Source of the DNA: Pseudomonas fluorescens
GTDB lineage: Bacteria > Pseudomonadota > Gammaproteobacteria > Pseudomonadales > Pseudomonadaceae
Assembly (NCBI RefSeq): GCF_902497875.1
Contig: NZ_CABVHY010000012.1
Coordinates: forward strand, 124,001-188,000
Direction: 5' to 3'
DNA length: 64,000 nucleotides
Part shown: one piece after another, positions 9,089 to 16,649 of the stretch
How positions within the stretch are numbered: the stretch's first letter is position 1
How the letters are laid out: the number at the start of each line of letters is the position of its first letter
Notes under the pieces: generated by a model
Told to the model about the DNA's origin: nothing
The model's input: the letters and a program-made list of their open reading frames with translations, nothing else
Databases searched by the model: none
Position numbers and translations under genes: made by a program

Positions 9089-9768
9089 CAGCTGTGCCCC
9101 GGGCGGTAGCTATAACCGAGACCGCGGTGGGTCTGGATCGGCTCGGCGTCGGCAACCACCATGCGCAGTTTCGCCCGCAGGCTTTTGATATGGCTGTCGA
9201 TGCTGCGCTCGTAACCGGCATCGGCGGCGACACCCAGCGCATCCAGCAACTGCTCGCGGCTGAAGACCCGTTCGGGTTGCTCCAGCAGGCATTGCAGCAG
9301 ACGGAATTCATGACGGGTCAGGCTCAGCAGCTGGCTGCGATAGCTGATTTGCACACGCTCGCGGTCTATCTGAAACACCCCGGTGGCCACAGCGGCGGTG
9401 GCTCGCGGCAGGACACGCTTGAGAATCGCCCGTACCCGCGCAGCGACCTCGCGAGGGCTGAACGGCTTGACCACATAATCGTCAGCGCCGATTTCCAGCC
9501 CCACCACCCGGTCGATCTCGCCGTCGCGGGCGCTGAGAAACATCACCGGCACTTCGCTGAAACGTCGCAATTGCTTGCAGGTTTCAAAGCCGCTGATATC
9601 CGGCAGGCCGATATCGAGAATGATCAAGTCCGCCGGAGTACTGCGCTGATGCTCCAGCGCCGCTTGCCCCAGGCTTAGCCAGGTGGTGGTAAAGCCCTCG
9701 CCCTGCAAGGCGAAAATCAGGGTATCGGCAATCGCGGCTTCGTCTTCGACAATCAGGATATGGGGCAT
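9088..9768 (-). CDS. creB: Response regulator CreB (OmpR family)
   Basis: 226 aa from ATG 9768 (MPHILIVEDEAAIADT). The receiver domain has the acidic pair ED, the phospho-Asp in LIILDIGLPDISGF, and the Lys in YVVKPFSPRE. The C-terminal winged helix ends THRGLGYSYR, typical of OmpR/PhoB members. It is coupled to creC. I looked for TTCAC-N6-TTCAC cre tags near creD and found only a single TTCAC half. Confidence 0.95.
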   Translation of the reverse strand: MPHILIVEDEAAIADTLIFALQGEGFTTTWLSLGQAALEHQRSTPADLIILDIGLPDISGFETCKQLRRFSEVPVMFLSARDGEIDRVVGLEIGADDYVVKPFSPREVAARVRAILKRVLPRATAAVATGVFQIDRERVQISYRSQLLSLTRHEFRLLQCLLEQPERVFSREQLLDALGVAADAGYERSIDSHIKSLRAKLRMVVADAEPIQTHRGLGYSYRPGHS

Positions 9769-9827
9769 GGCATCCGAGCACAGAGTTTTCGTTGCCAAAA
9801 GGTGCAGGATCGTTCAATCGCCGTCAA

Positions 9828-10334
9828 TCAGCAGTCGGGTTTGTCAGCCGTAAACCGTTTCGCCGGATTCACCGCCGCACCAAACTCGCGCAACGCCTTG
9901 GAGCCGATCAGCAGCGGGTAGTTGAAGCTGCTGCGATCGGTCAGGTTGACCTCGACGGTGCGTTTGACCTTGCCCAGGCACAACTCCAGATCGACCACCG
10001 GGCGTTTGGTGGGTGCGGCCGTGTCCTCGTCATCCTCGTCTTCTTCGGTGCGGGTTTTGATTTTGCTGATCCGCGCGACCTTGTGCTCGTAAACCTTGTT
10101 GCTCGCGCCTTTGGTGGCCAGGCGGAAGCGCACCCAGTCTTCGCCATCACGGGTAAAGGTTTCGATGTCCTTGGCCGACAGCGAGGCGGTCAGCGCGCCG
10201 GTGTCCATTTTGGCCTTGAGGGTTTCACCGCCGATTTCCGGCAATTGGATGTATTCGTAGCGCCCGTAAAGGGTCGGCTCGGCGGCCATGACCGGCAGGG
10301 CCAGGAGGGATAACAGTGCAAGGACGGATTTCAC
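9828..10334 (-). CDS. Periplasmic retropepsin-like protein (PF05618 'Zn_protease'/RimK-associated family)
   Basis: 168 aa starting with GTG (10334). A signal peptide (residues 1-17, cut after VMA) leads to a small beta-rich domain with KMDTGALTAS, the D-T-G triad of retropepsin-like aspartic proteases. LIGSKALREFG is the second family motif. An acidic insert (EEDEDDED) interrupts the domain. It lies 59 bases upstream of creB on the same strand, the same relation as PA0462 to creBCD in P. aeruginosa, which suggests co-regulation. Substrate unknown; protease activity is inferred from the motif. Confidence 0.85.
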   Translation of the reverse strand: MKSVLALLSLLALPVMAAEPTLYGRYEYIQLPEIGGETLKAKMDTGALTASLSAKDIETFTRDGEDWVRFRLATKGASNKVYEHKVARISKIKTRTEEDEDDEDTAAPTKRPVVDLELCLGKVKRTVEVNLTDRSSFNYPLLIGSKALREFGAAVNPAKRFTADKPDC

Positions 10335-10406
10335 GATGGGAGGGTTCCTTTTGGGAATGGGCAGCGAGATTTTAGATCCTTAACCCTATAATTCGTTCGT
10401 TCTCGA

Positions 10407-10491
10407 GATCGCTTCGCGGGCAAGTCGGATCGCACCGCCGCTCCCACTGGGGATAGGCGATCAACTGTGGGAGCGAGCTTGCTCGCGATAA
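10407..10491. repeat. REP pair, one copy degenerate (GTGGGAGCG family)
   Basis: A clear copy CTGTGGGAGCGAGCTTGCTC lies at 10465-10490. To its left is a decayed inverse (GATCGCTTCGCGGGCAAGTC..CCGCTCCCAC). The rest of 10335-10670 shows nothing I can assign. Confidence 0.75.
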
Positions 10492-10670
10492 GGTCAGGGA
10501 CCTTCCAGCAATCTACAACTGAACCCCACCCTACCCAACCAAAGGTGAAACATTCGTCATTGCCCGGATTGACCTGTTGCCCGAAGCAAGGATCTGGCGT
10601 TCACCATTACCGCCTGCTAGCTGCTCAAGCGCCAGCCGCTGACCGCGGTCAACTACCGAGCGCCGTTAAG

Positions 10671-11249
10671 TCAGCTGCCGATACCGGTGCCCCAGATTCC
10701 ACCCAGGTTTTGCAGCAGCGAGCCGCCCACGCCCTGCTGACCGAGATACTGCAGGATCACCGGGGCAAACTGGCCGATCATGCCGCTGTCCATGCCCAAG
10801 GCGCTGAAGGCGTTGTTCAGGTCGTTGGTGTCTTTGACGTTGCCCAGCAAACCGTCCAGCGCCGACGACTCACCGGACTTGCCGAGCAACCCGCCCAAAG
10901 CGCCCAAGCCACCCAAGGCGCCCAGCGCGCTATTGCCCGAGATCTGATCCAGGCCCGGCACGCTTTTGCTCAGCTGCGAATAGTCGGTGGAGCTCAACTG
11001 ATTTTTTGCCAGCCCAAGCATGGCGCCGGTGCCGCCGATCGCCTGCTCTGGGGTGATGTCGAGCTGCGAACCCAAGGTATTGAGCAAGCCGGCCGCTTTT
11101 GGTGCTGCCTCCACTGTCGCGTCACCTTTGTTATTCCCTTGTGCACCGGAGACTGCGTTGGCCACATCGTCCAGGTTGAAAGCCGCGAAGACCGGGCTTG
11201 CGGCCAGGGTCATGAGCGAAGCCAGTGCAACACCGCGTGAAATCTTCAT
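10671..11249 (-). CDS. DUF2780 family exported protein
   Basis: 192 aa from the ATG at 11249. The N-terminal signal peptide (MKISRGVALASLMTLAASPV, cut after FAA) is followed by a low-complexity stretch rich in Gly, Leu and Ala (ALGALGGLGALGGLLG). The tail carries FAPVILQYLGQQGVGG. The pattern fits DUF2780 (VcgC/VcgE-like), whose role is unknown. It is divergent from the fasciclin gene and may share its promoter region. Function not assigned. Confidence 0.75.
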   Translation of the reverse strand: MKISRGVALASLMTLAASPVFAAFNLDDVANAVSGAQGNNKGDATVEAAPKAAGLLNTLGSQLDITPEQAIGGTGAMLGLAKNQLSSTDYSQLSKSVPGLDQISGNSALGALGGLGALGGLLGKSGESSALDGLLGNVKDTNDLNNAFSALGMDSGMIGQFAPVILQYLGQQGVGGSLLQNLGGIWGTGIGS

Positions 11250-11465
11250 CGAGACAACCTCTTGGGCCATGAAAACCACTGCGCAATGAGTGGTGCAAAA
11301 CAGTCAGTTGGACTGGCGGGAATGGGGTTTGTTCCCAGTGTCCAGTGCGTTGCCTCAACCAGCCGAAAAATAGTTCCCATGCCCTGCATCCAGTGTTCCC
11401 TCGCCTGCGTATATCAAGCACGGACAGACACTCCTGGCCGATTCTTCCCCATGAGGATCATCACC

Positions 11466-12059
11466 ATGAAACGCACTTCGATTAAAACTCCATTGATCAC
11501 CAGCCTGCTGACCCTGGCCCTTTCCTGCGGCCTGACGCTGAGCAGCGCACACGCCGCGGACCCGCGCCATGACAGCGTGATCGTCGGCGGCCAGAGCATG
11601 ATGCCGAGCAAAGACATCATCGATAACGCCGTCAACTCAGCCGACCACACCACCCTGGTCGCCGCCGTGAAAGCCGCTGGGCTGGTCGATACCCTCAAAG
11701 GCAAAGGCCCGTTCACCGTGTTCGCACCGGTCAACTCGGCGTTCGCCGCCCTGCCCGCCGGCACCGTCGACAGCCTGCTGAAACCGGAAAACAAAACCAC
11801 CCTGACCCATATCCTCACCTACCACGTGGTGCCCGGTAAGCTCGACATGACGGAGTTGAGCAAGCGCATCAAGGCCGGTGGCGGCAAGGCAGAGCTTGCC
11901 ACCGTCAGCGGCGGCAAGCTGTGGGTCATGATGAACGGCCCGCACAACATCGTGCTCAAGGATGAAAAAGGCGTCACCGCCGACATCACCACCTACGACG
12001 TGAACCAGTCCAACGGCGTGATCCAGGTGATCGACAAAGTGCTCATGCCGAAAAGCTGA
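11466..12059 (+). CDS. Secreted fasciclin (FAS1) domain protein
   Basis: 197 aa from ATG 11466 (AGGA upstream); an in-frame ATG at 11451 is an alternative. The signal peptide ends SSAHA-A. One FAS1 domain covers residues ~45-195, with the H1 box GPFTVFAPVNSAFAAL, the YH box ILTYHVVPGKL, and the H2-like NGVIQVIDKVLMP. FAS1 proteins act in adhesion or surface contact. It is followed 58 bases later by an ECF sigma factor and its anti-sigma, a set often kept together, so it may be a target of that sigma factor. Confidence 0.92.
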   Translation: MKRTSIKTPLITSLLTLALSCGLTLSSAHAADPRHDSVIVGGQSMMPSKDIIDNAVNSADHTTLVAAVKAAGLVDTLKGKGPFTVFAPVNSAFAALPAGTVDSLLKPENKTTLTHILTYHVVPGKLDMTELSKRIKAGGGKAELATVSGGKLWVMMNGPHNIVLKDEKGVTADITTYDVNQSNGVIQVIDKVLMPKS

Positions 12060-12117
12060 GCATTCACCAGCGCCGGCCCTGCGCACCAGGGTCGGCGTTG
12101 GCCTGAGGACCTGGCCT

Positions 12118-12762
12118 GTGAATGGAACAACGGCGCGCCGTGAACTAACCTCTGCCTGCAATCGGCACCGCACGCAGTCAAGCGCCGCTACCTCGATTGC
12201 CCGGAGAACCGTCATTTCCACCGACGACGCTGATCAGCTCAGACAGCTTCTGGCCCAGTGTTCACTGGGCGACCGTCGCGCGTTTGAGACCCTCTACCAC
12301 CGCGCTGCCCCGCGTTTGCACGGTGTCGCATTGCGCTTTATGGGGCGTCGCGATCTGGCCGAAGACGTGCTGCAAGAGAGCTTCGTGCGGATCTGGAACA
12401 ACGCTTCCCGTTACCAGCCGCAACTGTCGGCGCCATTGACCTGGATGATCAACATCACCCGCAATCAGGCCGTCGACCAGCTGCGCAAGCATCGCGAGCG
12501 GCCCTTGAACGAGCTTGAGGAACAGGCGTTGGTGGATGAGGGCCCATCGGCCCATGACCTGTTGAGTCGTGCGCGTGAGGCCAGCGCTTTGAACCGCTGC
12601 CTGGAACACCTGGAAGGCATGCAGCGCCAATCGATCACTATCGCCTACTTTCAGGGCCTGTCGTGCGCTGAATTGGCCGAACAGCTGGCCGCGCCGCTGG
12701 GCTCGGTCAAATCCTGGATCCGTCGCGGCATGGAGCGCCTGCGCAGGTGCCTTGAAACATGA
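12118..12762 (+). CDS. ECF sigma-70 factor (SigK/RskA type)
   Basis: Region 2 reads FETLYHRAAPRLHGVALRFM..DLAEDVLQESFVRIW. Region 4 is SITIAYFQGLSCAELAEQL..PLGSVKSWIRRGMERLR, the helix-turn-helix that reads the -35. The start is uncertain: GTG 12118 has GAGGA 8 bases upstream and gives 214 aa, longer than usual. Homology with sigma factors begins near ISTDDADQ, where no ATG exists, only an ATT at 12214 with GGAG before it. It overlaps the anti-sigma gene by ATGA. Confidence 0.9.
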   Translation: MNGTTARRELTSACNRHRTQSSAATSIARRTVISTDDADQLRQLLAQCSLGDRRAFETLYHRAAPRLHGVALRFMGRRDLAEDVLQESFVRIWNNASRYQPQLSAPLTWMINITRNQAVDQLRKHRERPLNELEEQALVDEGPSAHDLLSRAREASALNRCLEHLEGMQRQSITIAYFQGLSCAELAEQLAAPLGSVKSWIRRGMERLRRCLET

Positions 12763-13340
12763 ACTACCAAACCCCCAGCCTGCGCAGTGAACTGGCCCAG
12801 TGGCAGGAAAGCCTGGCTACCCTGAACGAGCCACTGGTCGAAGAACCGGTGCCGGATCACGTGTGGCAGGCCATCACCGCACGGATCGAGCCGCCGCAAT
12901 TACATGCGCCTGAAAAACGCTCGTTCTGGAATTGGCTGCGCGTCACTGCGATGGTGTGTTCGCTGCTGGTGGCCGTAACCCTGGGCATCATCTACAACCG
13001 CGACGACGCCCGTTACAGCGCCACCCTGCTCAGCGCTACCGAGCAACCGGCGTTGCGGATCCAGGCCCATGACGACTACCTGCAAGTCGAACTGCTGACA
13101 CTCGCCGCCGTCGATCCGGGCCGCAGCCTGGAACTCTGGGCCATCAAGCCTGACGGCAAACCGATTTCCCTCGGCGTACTGCCGGCCGGGGGGAACGGCC
13201 GGGTCAGCCTGAGCGAAGATCAGCAAGCCTTGCTCGACACTCCGATTGCACTGGCGGTCAGCCTTGAGCCACAAGGCGGCTCGCCGACCGGGCAACCGAC
13301 CGGGCCGGTGTTGTATCAGGGGCAATTGGTGGCGTTGTAA
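12759..13340 (+). CDS. Anti-sigma factor, RskA family
   Basis: 193 aa. The cytoplasmic N-terminal ~58 residues would bind the sigma factor. A single TM helix (residues ~60-80, VTAMVCSLLVAVTLGIIY) follows, then a periplasmic anti-sigma-K C-terminal domain with SLELWAIKPDGKPISLGVLP. It overlaps the sigma gene by 4 bases, so the two are made together. The signal and the protease that would release the sigma factor are unknown. Confidence 0.88.
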   Translation: MNYQTPSLRSELAQWQESLATLNEPLVEEPVPDHVWQAITARIEPPQLHAPEKRSFWNWLRVTAMVCSLLVAVTLGIIYNRDDARYSATLLSATEQPALRIQAHDDYLQVELLTLAAVDPGRSLELWAIKPDGKPISLGVLPAGGNGRVSLSEDQQALLDTPIALAVSLEPQGGSPTGQPTGPVLYQGQLVAL

Positions 13341-13412
13341 ACCCCATGAGGAAGCAGCCTGTCAGTCAACACAATCTCCAGACTGGCAGCTCATTGTGGT
13401 TAGACGCGGTCA

Positions 13413-13530
13413 ACTGTGGGAGCGTGGCTTGCCCGCGAAGAACGATGACGCGCATTACCTGACACACCGCTGTGGCTGGTTTTGGGGCTGCTTCGCAGCC
13501 CAGCGGGGGCAAGCCCCCTCGCCACAGGGG
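13413..13530. repeat. Mixed REP doublet from two families
   Basis: Left end CTGTGGGAGCGTGGCTTGCC resembles the GTGGGAGCG family. Right end is an inverse of the GTGGCGAGGGGGC family (CAGCGGGGGCAAGCCCCCTC). Pairing of two families looks like REP replacement by recombination. Confidence 0.7.
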
Positions 13531-13721
13531 ATTGTGTTCGGCACAAGTCTTACACTTATCTCGGAAATCCCCTCACGCTCGCGCCTTGCACCGTTCGAAG
13601 CATGAAGCTTATAGTCCGCCCGTCGCCCACATGGCGACCGGGTTTGGCGACCTGACGAATATATGGTCAAAAGCTTCCTGCTTTTTTGACAGGATCTTTT
13701 GCACCCGCAAAGCTGCGTTAT

Positions 13722-13857
13722 GGCGGCTGTGCGCGGGAGACCTTCGGGTCTGCCGGTTTTTTCCGTGTGTTCCCGGTTCGCCAACCTGCGTACAGCTGCC
13801 ACCCTTTCGTTTGGCGACGATTGAGTGGTGGCCCTAACCGAATCGCGGAGCTTCCTT
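13722..13857 (+). ncRNA. Highly structured 5' leader of the DUF3077-like gene
   Basis: A 13-bp stem pairs GGCGGCTGTGCGC (13722-13734) with GCGTACAGCTGCC (13788-13800), all positions paired if G-U is allowed. Inside it a hairpin GGAGACC-TTCG-GGTCTGCC carries a stable UUCG tetraloop. A third pairing, CCACC with GGTGG, closes the region before GGAG and the ATG. I believe similar leaders precede DUF3077/DUF6124 genes in other Pseudomonas, but cannot check. It could be a riboregulator or a recombination site. Confidence 0.6.
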
Positions 13858-14130
13858 ATGAACCGATACATGCCCATCACCGGAATCGACAACGACTTCC
13901 ACTCCCTGCTCATCGACACCCAAGCCCCACTCGACGTCCTGCACGACACCGCCGCCTACCGCATCCTCGCCGTGACCCAACTGCTGGAAAACCTCGCCCT
14001 GCGCGAAGAAATCCATTCCGACACCATAGTCCTCCACGACTTCGCCCGAGTCCTGGCCATCCCCCTGCGCGACGGCTGCGACCTGATGGACGTGATCGGA
14101 CGGCGATTGCAGACGCAGGCGTCCTCATAA
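13858..14130 (+). CDS. DUF3077-like small protein
   Basis: 90 aa from ATG 13858, with GGAG 7 bases upstream. Pattern: PLDVLHDTAAYRILAVTQLL, then DTIVLHDFARVLAIPLRDGC, ending DLMDVIGRRLQ. This fits the small DUF3077 proteins common in Pseudomonas, often with a ligand-binding-like helix-strand fold but no known role. It is preceded by the structured leader and followed by a terminator, so it is a single-gene unit. A frameshifted copy lies at 15760. Confidence 0.72.
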   Translation: MNRYMPITGIDNDFHSLLIDTQAPLDVLHDTAAYRILAVTQLLENLALREEIHSDTIVLHDFARVLAIPLRDGCDLMDVIGRRLQTQASS

Positions 14131-14138
14131 ACAAAAAT

Positions 14139-14164
14139 GGGCGACATCATGGTCGCCCTTTTTG
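14139..14164 (+). terminator. Terminator of the DUF3077-like gene
   Basis: Stem GGGCGAC / GTCGCCC, 6-base loop, then five T. It sits 8 bases past the stop codon. A near-identical stem ends RHS3 at 17924. Confidence 0.88.
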
Positions 14165-14269
14165 TAGCCGATGACGGATAGTCCGTTGATAGTCAGTCTT
14201 TTTCAGACTCCCAATTCTTTTTTGAGCCAGTCAACCGTCTATCCGAAAGCGCTGACATAACGACGCTAT

Positions 14270-14288
14270 CTGTAATTTCTGACAGTAG
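14270..14288 (+). promoter_or_regulatory. CTGT-N6-TGACAGTAG motif, copy 1
   Basis: CTGTAATTTCTGACAGTAG, 72 bases upstream of the ATG at 14361. The same motif, in a more perfect dyad form, lies upstream of the DUF3757-like gene at 16005. Likely a shared operator or promoter element. The remainder of 14165-14360 shows nothing else. Confidence 0.45.
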
Positions 14289-14360
14289 ACGAAACATTGC
14301 CCGGAATTTATAACTTTATCGACAGGCTCTATTTTTTGCGTGATCAATAACAAGGATATA

Positions 14361-14594
14361 ATGATGGCCATCTTTGAATACACTGCCTACGCGAAGGACC
14401 ACACTCACAAAACCGTATATGGCGAAGTAGTGGCAAATACGTTCAAAGAAGCAGAAACGAAAATCAAAACCCTCTATTCCTACCCAATAGAAACTAAGTT
14501 GTCCCTAATCCTCGATGAACCTATAAAAATCAGAAAACCCGCATACCCTAGCAGTTCTGCTAGTAGGCAGCGCCGGCCAATTGCGCGAGAGTAG
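14361..14594 (+). CDS. Small hypothetical protein, 3' end probably replaced by an RHS cassette
   Basis: About 77 aa from ATG 14361 (or 14364), with AAGGA upstream. The body, MAIFEYTAYAKDHTHKTVYG and on, looks like a genuine small folded protein and is AT-richer than the neighbours. The last ~16 residues (PSSSASRQRRPIARE) are read straight through the RHS palindrome at 14548 and into the RHS leader. The natural C-terminus therefore seems lost or altered where the cassette joins. Family not recognised. Confidence 0.5.
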   Translation: MMAIFEYTAYAKDHTHKTVYGEVVANTFKEAETKIKTLYSYPIETKLSLILDEPIKIRKPAYPSSSASRQRRPIARE

Positions 14595-14631
14595 TAGCCT
14601 GAATCGACGGACCTTTCAGGGAACCCACCCC
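14548..14631 (+). promoter_or_regulatory. RHS cassette 5' element, copy 3
   Basis: Perfect palindrome CTAGCAGTTCTGCTAG (14548-14563), then TAGGCA and a leader ending CAGGGAACCCACCCC before ATG 14632. The spacing is again 68 bases. The leader resembles copy 4 (ATCGACGGA..TTTCAGGGAACC) more than copies 1 and 2, giving two leader subtypes. Confidence 0.7.
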
Positions 14632-15669
14632 ATGCCGACGAACCGCGAAACCCTGCTCTGCCGCTACCACTATGATCCACTGGATCGCCTGGCCGCTTGC
14701 ACACTATCAAAGCAGGCAAGCACCCAGCGCTTCTACCTGAAAACCCGCCTGGCCACCGAGATTCGAGACCAAGTGCGCCATTCGATCTTCCAGCACGAGG
14801 ATCAACTGCTGGCGCAACAACAGCGCCTGGGCAGCACCACTGAAACCACCTTGCTCGCCACCGATCAACAACGCTCGGTCTTGAATGCACTCGACGCGAC
14901 ACGGCCCCATCCCCTCGCCTACACACCCTACGGCCATCGCCCACCGGAAAACGGCTTGCTCAGCCTGCTCGGCTTCAACGGCGAACAGCCGGACCCGGTG
15001 ACCGGGCATTACTTGTTGGGTAATGGTTATCGCGCGTTTAACCCCGTGTTGATGCGCTTCAACAGCCCGGACAATATGAGCCCGTTTGGCAAGGGCGGGT
15101 TGAATCCCTATGCGTATGCCTTGGGGGATCCGATAAACGGCACAGACCCTACGGGGCATTGGACCTTCAGGGGAATATGGGGATCTATCAAGGGAGTATT
15201 TGGATTCGGAAAATCATCTCGTGCAACTAACACCACTCAAAAATTCGAGACTACTCCGCCAAAAAACAATAACCCTGCTAGCACACATCCTTCGCCCCCC
15301 CAAGTACTGCGGCCTTCACAAAGTCAGGATGCAATGTCTCCACAGGTCAAAACCTTAGCGTCTAATTCCCAAATAAGCGGCAAAAAAACAGGCTCCCGGC
15401 CATTCTCTGAAAGCCAATCATCACTCACAACCGGCTTAGCAAAACGCGACGCCGCTCCGTCAGCCGCCCCGCCCACGGGGACTACTGAACCAATGACCCG
15501 CATAACCGCTTATAGCCTTGGAACCGGAGAAGAAACAACTTTCCCGATAACTATAAAACAACGAAACCTCTATCGGAGCCTGGCAGACGCTGGATTATCG
15601 GCTGTCAAGGTTACTGAAATTGTCAGAAAGGGGACAGGTCTTCCTGAAGGCTATCTATATAGGCCGTAG
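14632..15669 (+). CDS. Orphan RHS-core protein with variable C-terminal tail (RHS2)
   Basis: 345 aa from ATG 14632; an in-frame TTG at 14581 is rejected because AGGGAA precedes 14632. Core residues 1-176: RETLLCRYHYDPLDRLAAC, LGFNGEQPDPVTGHYLLGNG, FNSPDNMSPFGKGGLNPYAY, DPTGH at 172-176. The tail starts HWTFRGIWGSIKGVFGFG, passes through a Ser/Pro/Asn-rich linker, and ends in a compact segment (~residues 285-345) holding RNLYRSLADAGLSAVKVTEI. That last segment may be a small effector domain; I do not recognise it. No immunity gene follows, only the DUF3077 remnant. Confidence 0.82.
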   Translation: MPTNRETLLCRYHYDPLDRLAACTLSKQASTQRFYLKTRLATEIRDQVRHSIFQHEDQLLAQQQRLGSTTETTLLATDQQRSVLNALDATRPHPLAYTPYGHRPPENGLLSLLGFNGEQPDPVTGHYLLGNGYRAFNPVLMRFNSPDNMSPFGKGGLNPYAYALGDPINGTDPTGHWTFRGIWGSIKGVFGFGKSSRATNTTQKFETTPPKNNNPASTHPSPPQVLRPSQSQDAMSPQVKTLASNSQISGKKTGSRPFSESQSSLTTGLAKRDAAPSAAPPTGTTEPMTRITAYSLGTGEETTFPITIKQRNLYRSLADAGLSAVKVTEIVRKGTGLPEGYLYRP

Positions 15670-15759
15670 ATAAAAAAAGCGGACATATCTATTTATTGCA
15701 AATTCGCTGCACCCTTGTAGGGCTAATAATCCGCGGCCTTGCAAATCTTCCTTCCGAGC

Positions 15760-15913
15760 CGGGGCATCGCAACGCCTTTCGAGTAGATGTCAGTACCGAC
15801 GCCGTCGTCCTCCAGGATGTCGCCCAACTCCCGGCAATTCCTTGCGTGACGGCTGCGACTTGCTCGATGTCATCGAACGGCGATTGCAGAAACAAGCGAC
15901 AATGGGCGGCTAA
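15760..15913 (+). pseudogene. Decayed DUF3077-like gene
   Basis: The stretch GTCGTCCTCCAGGATGTCGC..GCGTGACGGCTGCGACTTGC and the end CGGCGATTGCAGAAACAAGC align with the 3' half of the gene at 13858. The reading frame gives VVLQDVAQLPAIP, then a one-base deletion shifts the frame before DGCDLLDVIERRLQ. The 5' half and its structured leader are not recognisable. The rest of 15670-16081 has only the operator motif at 16005. Confidence 0.75.
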
Positions 15914-16004
15914 ACGTGACCCAACTTAAATAGTCCTCCCAACGCCTCTTATCCGCAAAATTTTTATAAATGTGGAAAGCGTAATTTCAAATCGACATAA
16001 ATAA

Positions 16005-16023
16005 CTGTCAGATTTGACAGTAG
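16005..16023 (+). promoter_or_regulatory. CTGT-N6-TGACAGTAG motif, copy 2 (dyad)
   Basis: CTGTCAGATTTGACAGTAG contains the dyad CTGTCA-GATT-TGACAG. It is 58 bases before the ATG at 16082 and also holds TTGACA, a consensus -35. It probably controls the DUF3757-like gene. Confidence 0.5.
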
Positions 16024-16081
16024 GCATATCCAGGCATAGCCGCGAGCATGGACACTCAAAATACGTAACGGAGTACACATA

Positions 16082-16570
16082 ATGCGGATGAAACTTATTG
16101 CCAGCCTATTTACTACCATGGCCATGGCGGGTAACGTCTACGCTGCAACAACCACCTGCCCTGAAGTCGCCGATATAAAACAACTCAAGGATGAGAGCGA
16201 CGGTGGTTATTTGTATAGCGCGCCTGGACCGGGGAAATTTATATGGGTTGGCTCAAACCCCTATGCTGAGGAGGACCATCTAAAGACTTTCAAATTCACC
16301 GGTGCGTTGTATCGAGACATCAGTTCGGAAGGTAATAGCTTTGTGGTCTCCTGTGATTATGAAGGGGAAGAGTGGTTCGCCTTCGCAAGGCTGACGTTGT
16401 ACTCATTCAAAGACTGGAAGCCAGCTCCGGACACACGCTGGACAGTCGCCGAAAAGAACGCTCCAATTGCTTACAGGAAAACCAAGCAAGTACAAACATG
16501 CGAATCAGGCGCAGAACAGAAGTGTGCATTTGAATACTCCTCGTTAACGCCCGTGCGCGATACCAAATGA
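16082..16570 (+). CDS. Secreted DUF3757-like hypothetical protein
   Basis: 162 aa, ATG 16082 with GGAG upstream. The signal peptide is cut after VYA (residue ~21). The mature protein starts ATTTCPEVADI, has three further Cys in likely pairs (VVSCDYEG, VQTCESGAEQKCAFEYS) and aromatic-rich strands (FIWVGSNPY). Pattern and size suggest the DUF3757 group of small exported Pseudomonas proteins, but I am not certain. It is AT-richer than the core genes. Terminator at 16615. Possibly part of the same accessory regulon as the gene at 14361. Confidence 0.6.
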   Translation: MRMKLIASLFTTMAMAGNVYAATTTCPEVADIKQLKDESDGGYLYSAPGPGKFIWVGSNPYAEEDHLKTFKFTGALYRDISSEGNSFVVSCDYEGEEWFAFARLTLYSFKDWKPAPDTRWTVAEKNAPIAYRKTKQVQTCESGAEQKCAFEYSSLTPVRDTK

Positions 16571-16614
16571 CCAACATATGCTTTGTTGAACGATTCTGAG
16601 CACTGACAATGAAA

Positions 16615-16645
16615 AACGGCGACCCAAAGGTCGCCGTTCTGTTTT
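16615..16645 (+). terminator. Terminator of the DUF3757-like gene
   Basis: 10-bp stem AACGGCGACC / GGTCGCCGTT with loop CAAA, then a T-rich run (CTGTTTTG). Located 45 bases past the stop. Confidence 0.85.
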
Positions 16646-16649
16646 GCTT

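Noticed and set aside
14361..14594. Similarity of the small ORF to the N-terminus of GspF/PilC-type proteins
   Set aside because: Only a loose F-E-Y-x-A plus G-x-V-x-A pattern; no helices or secretion genes nearby.
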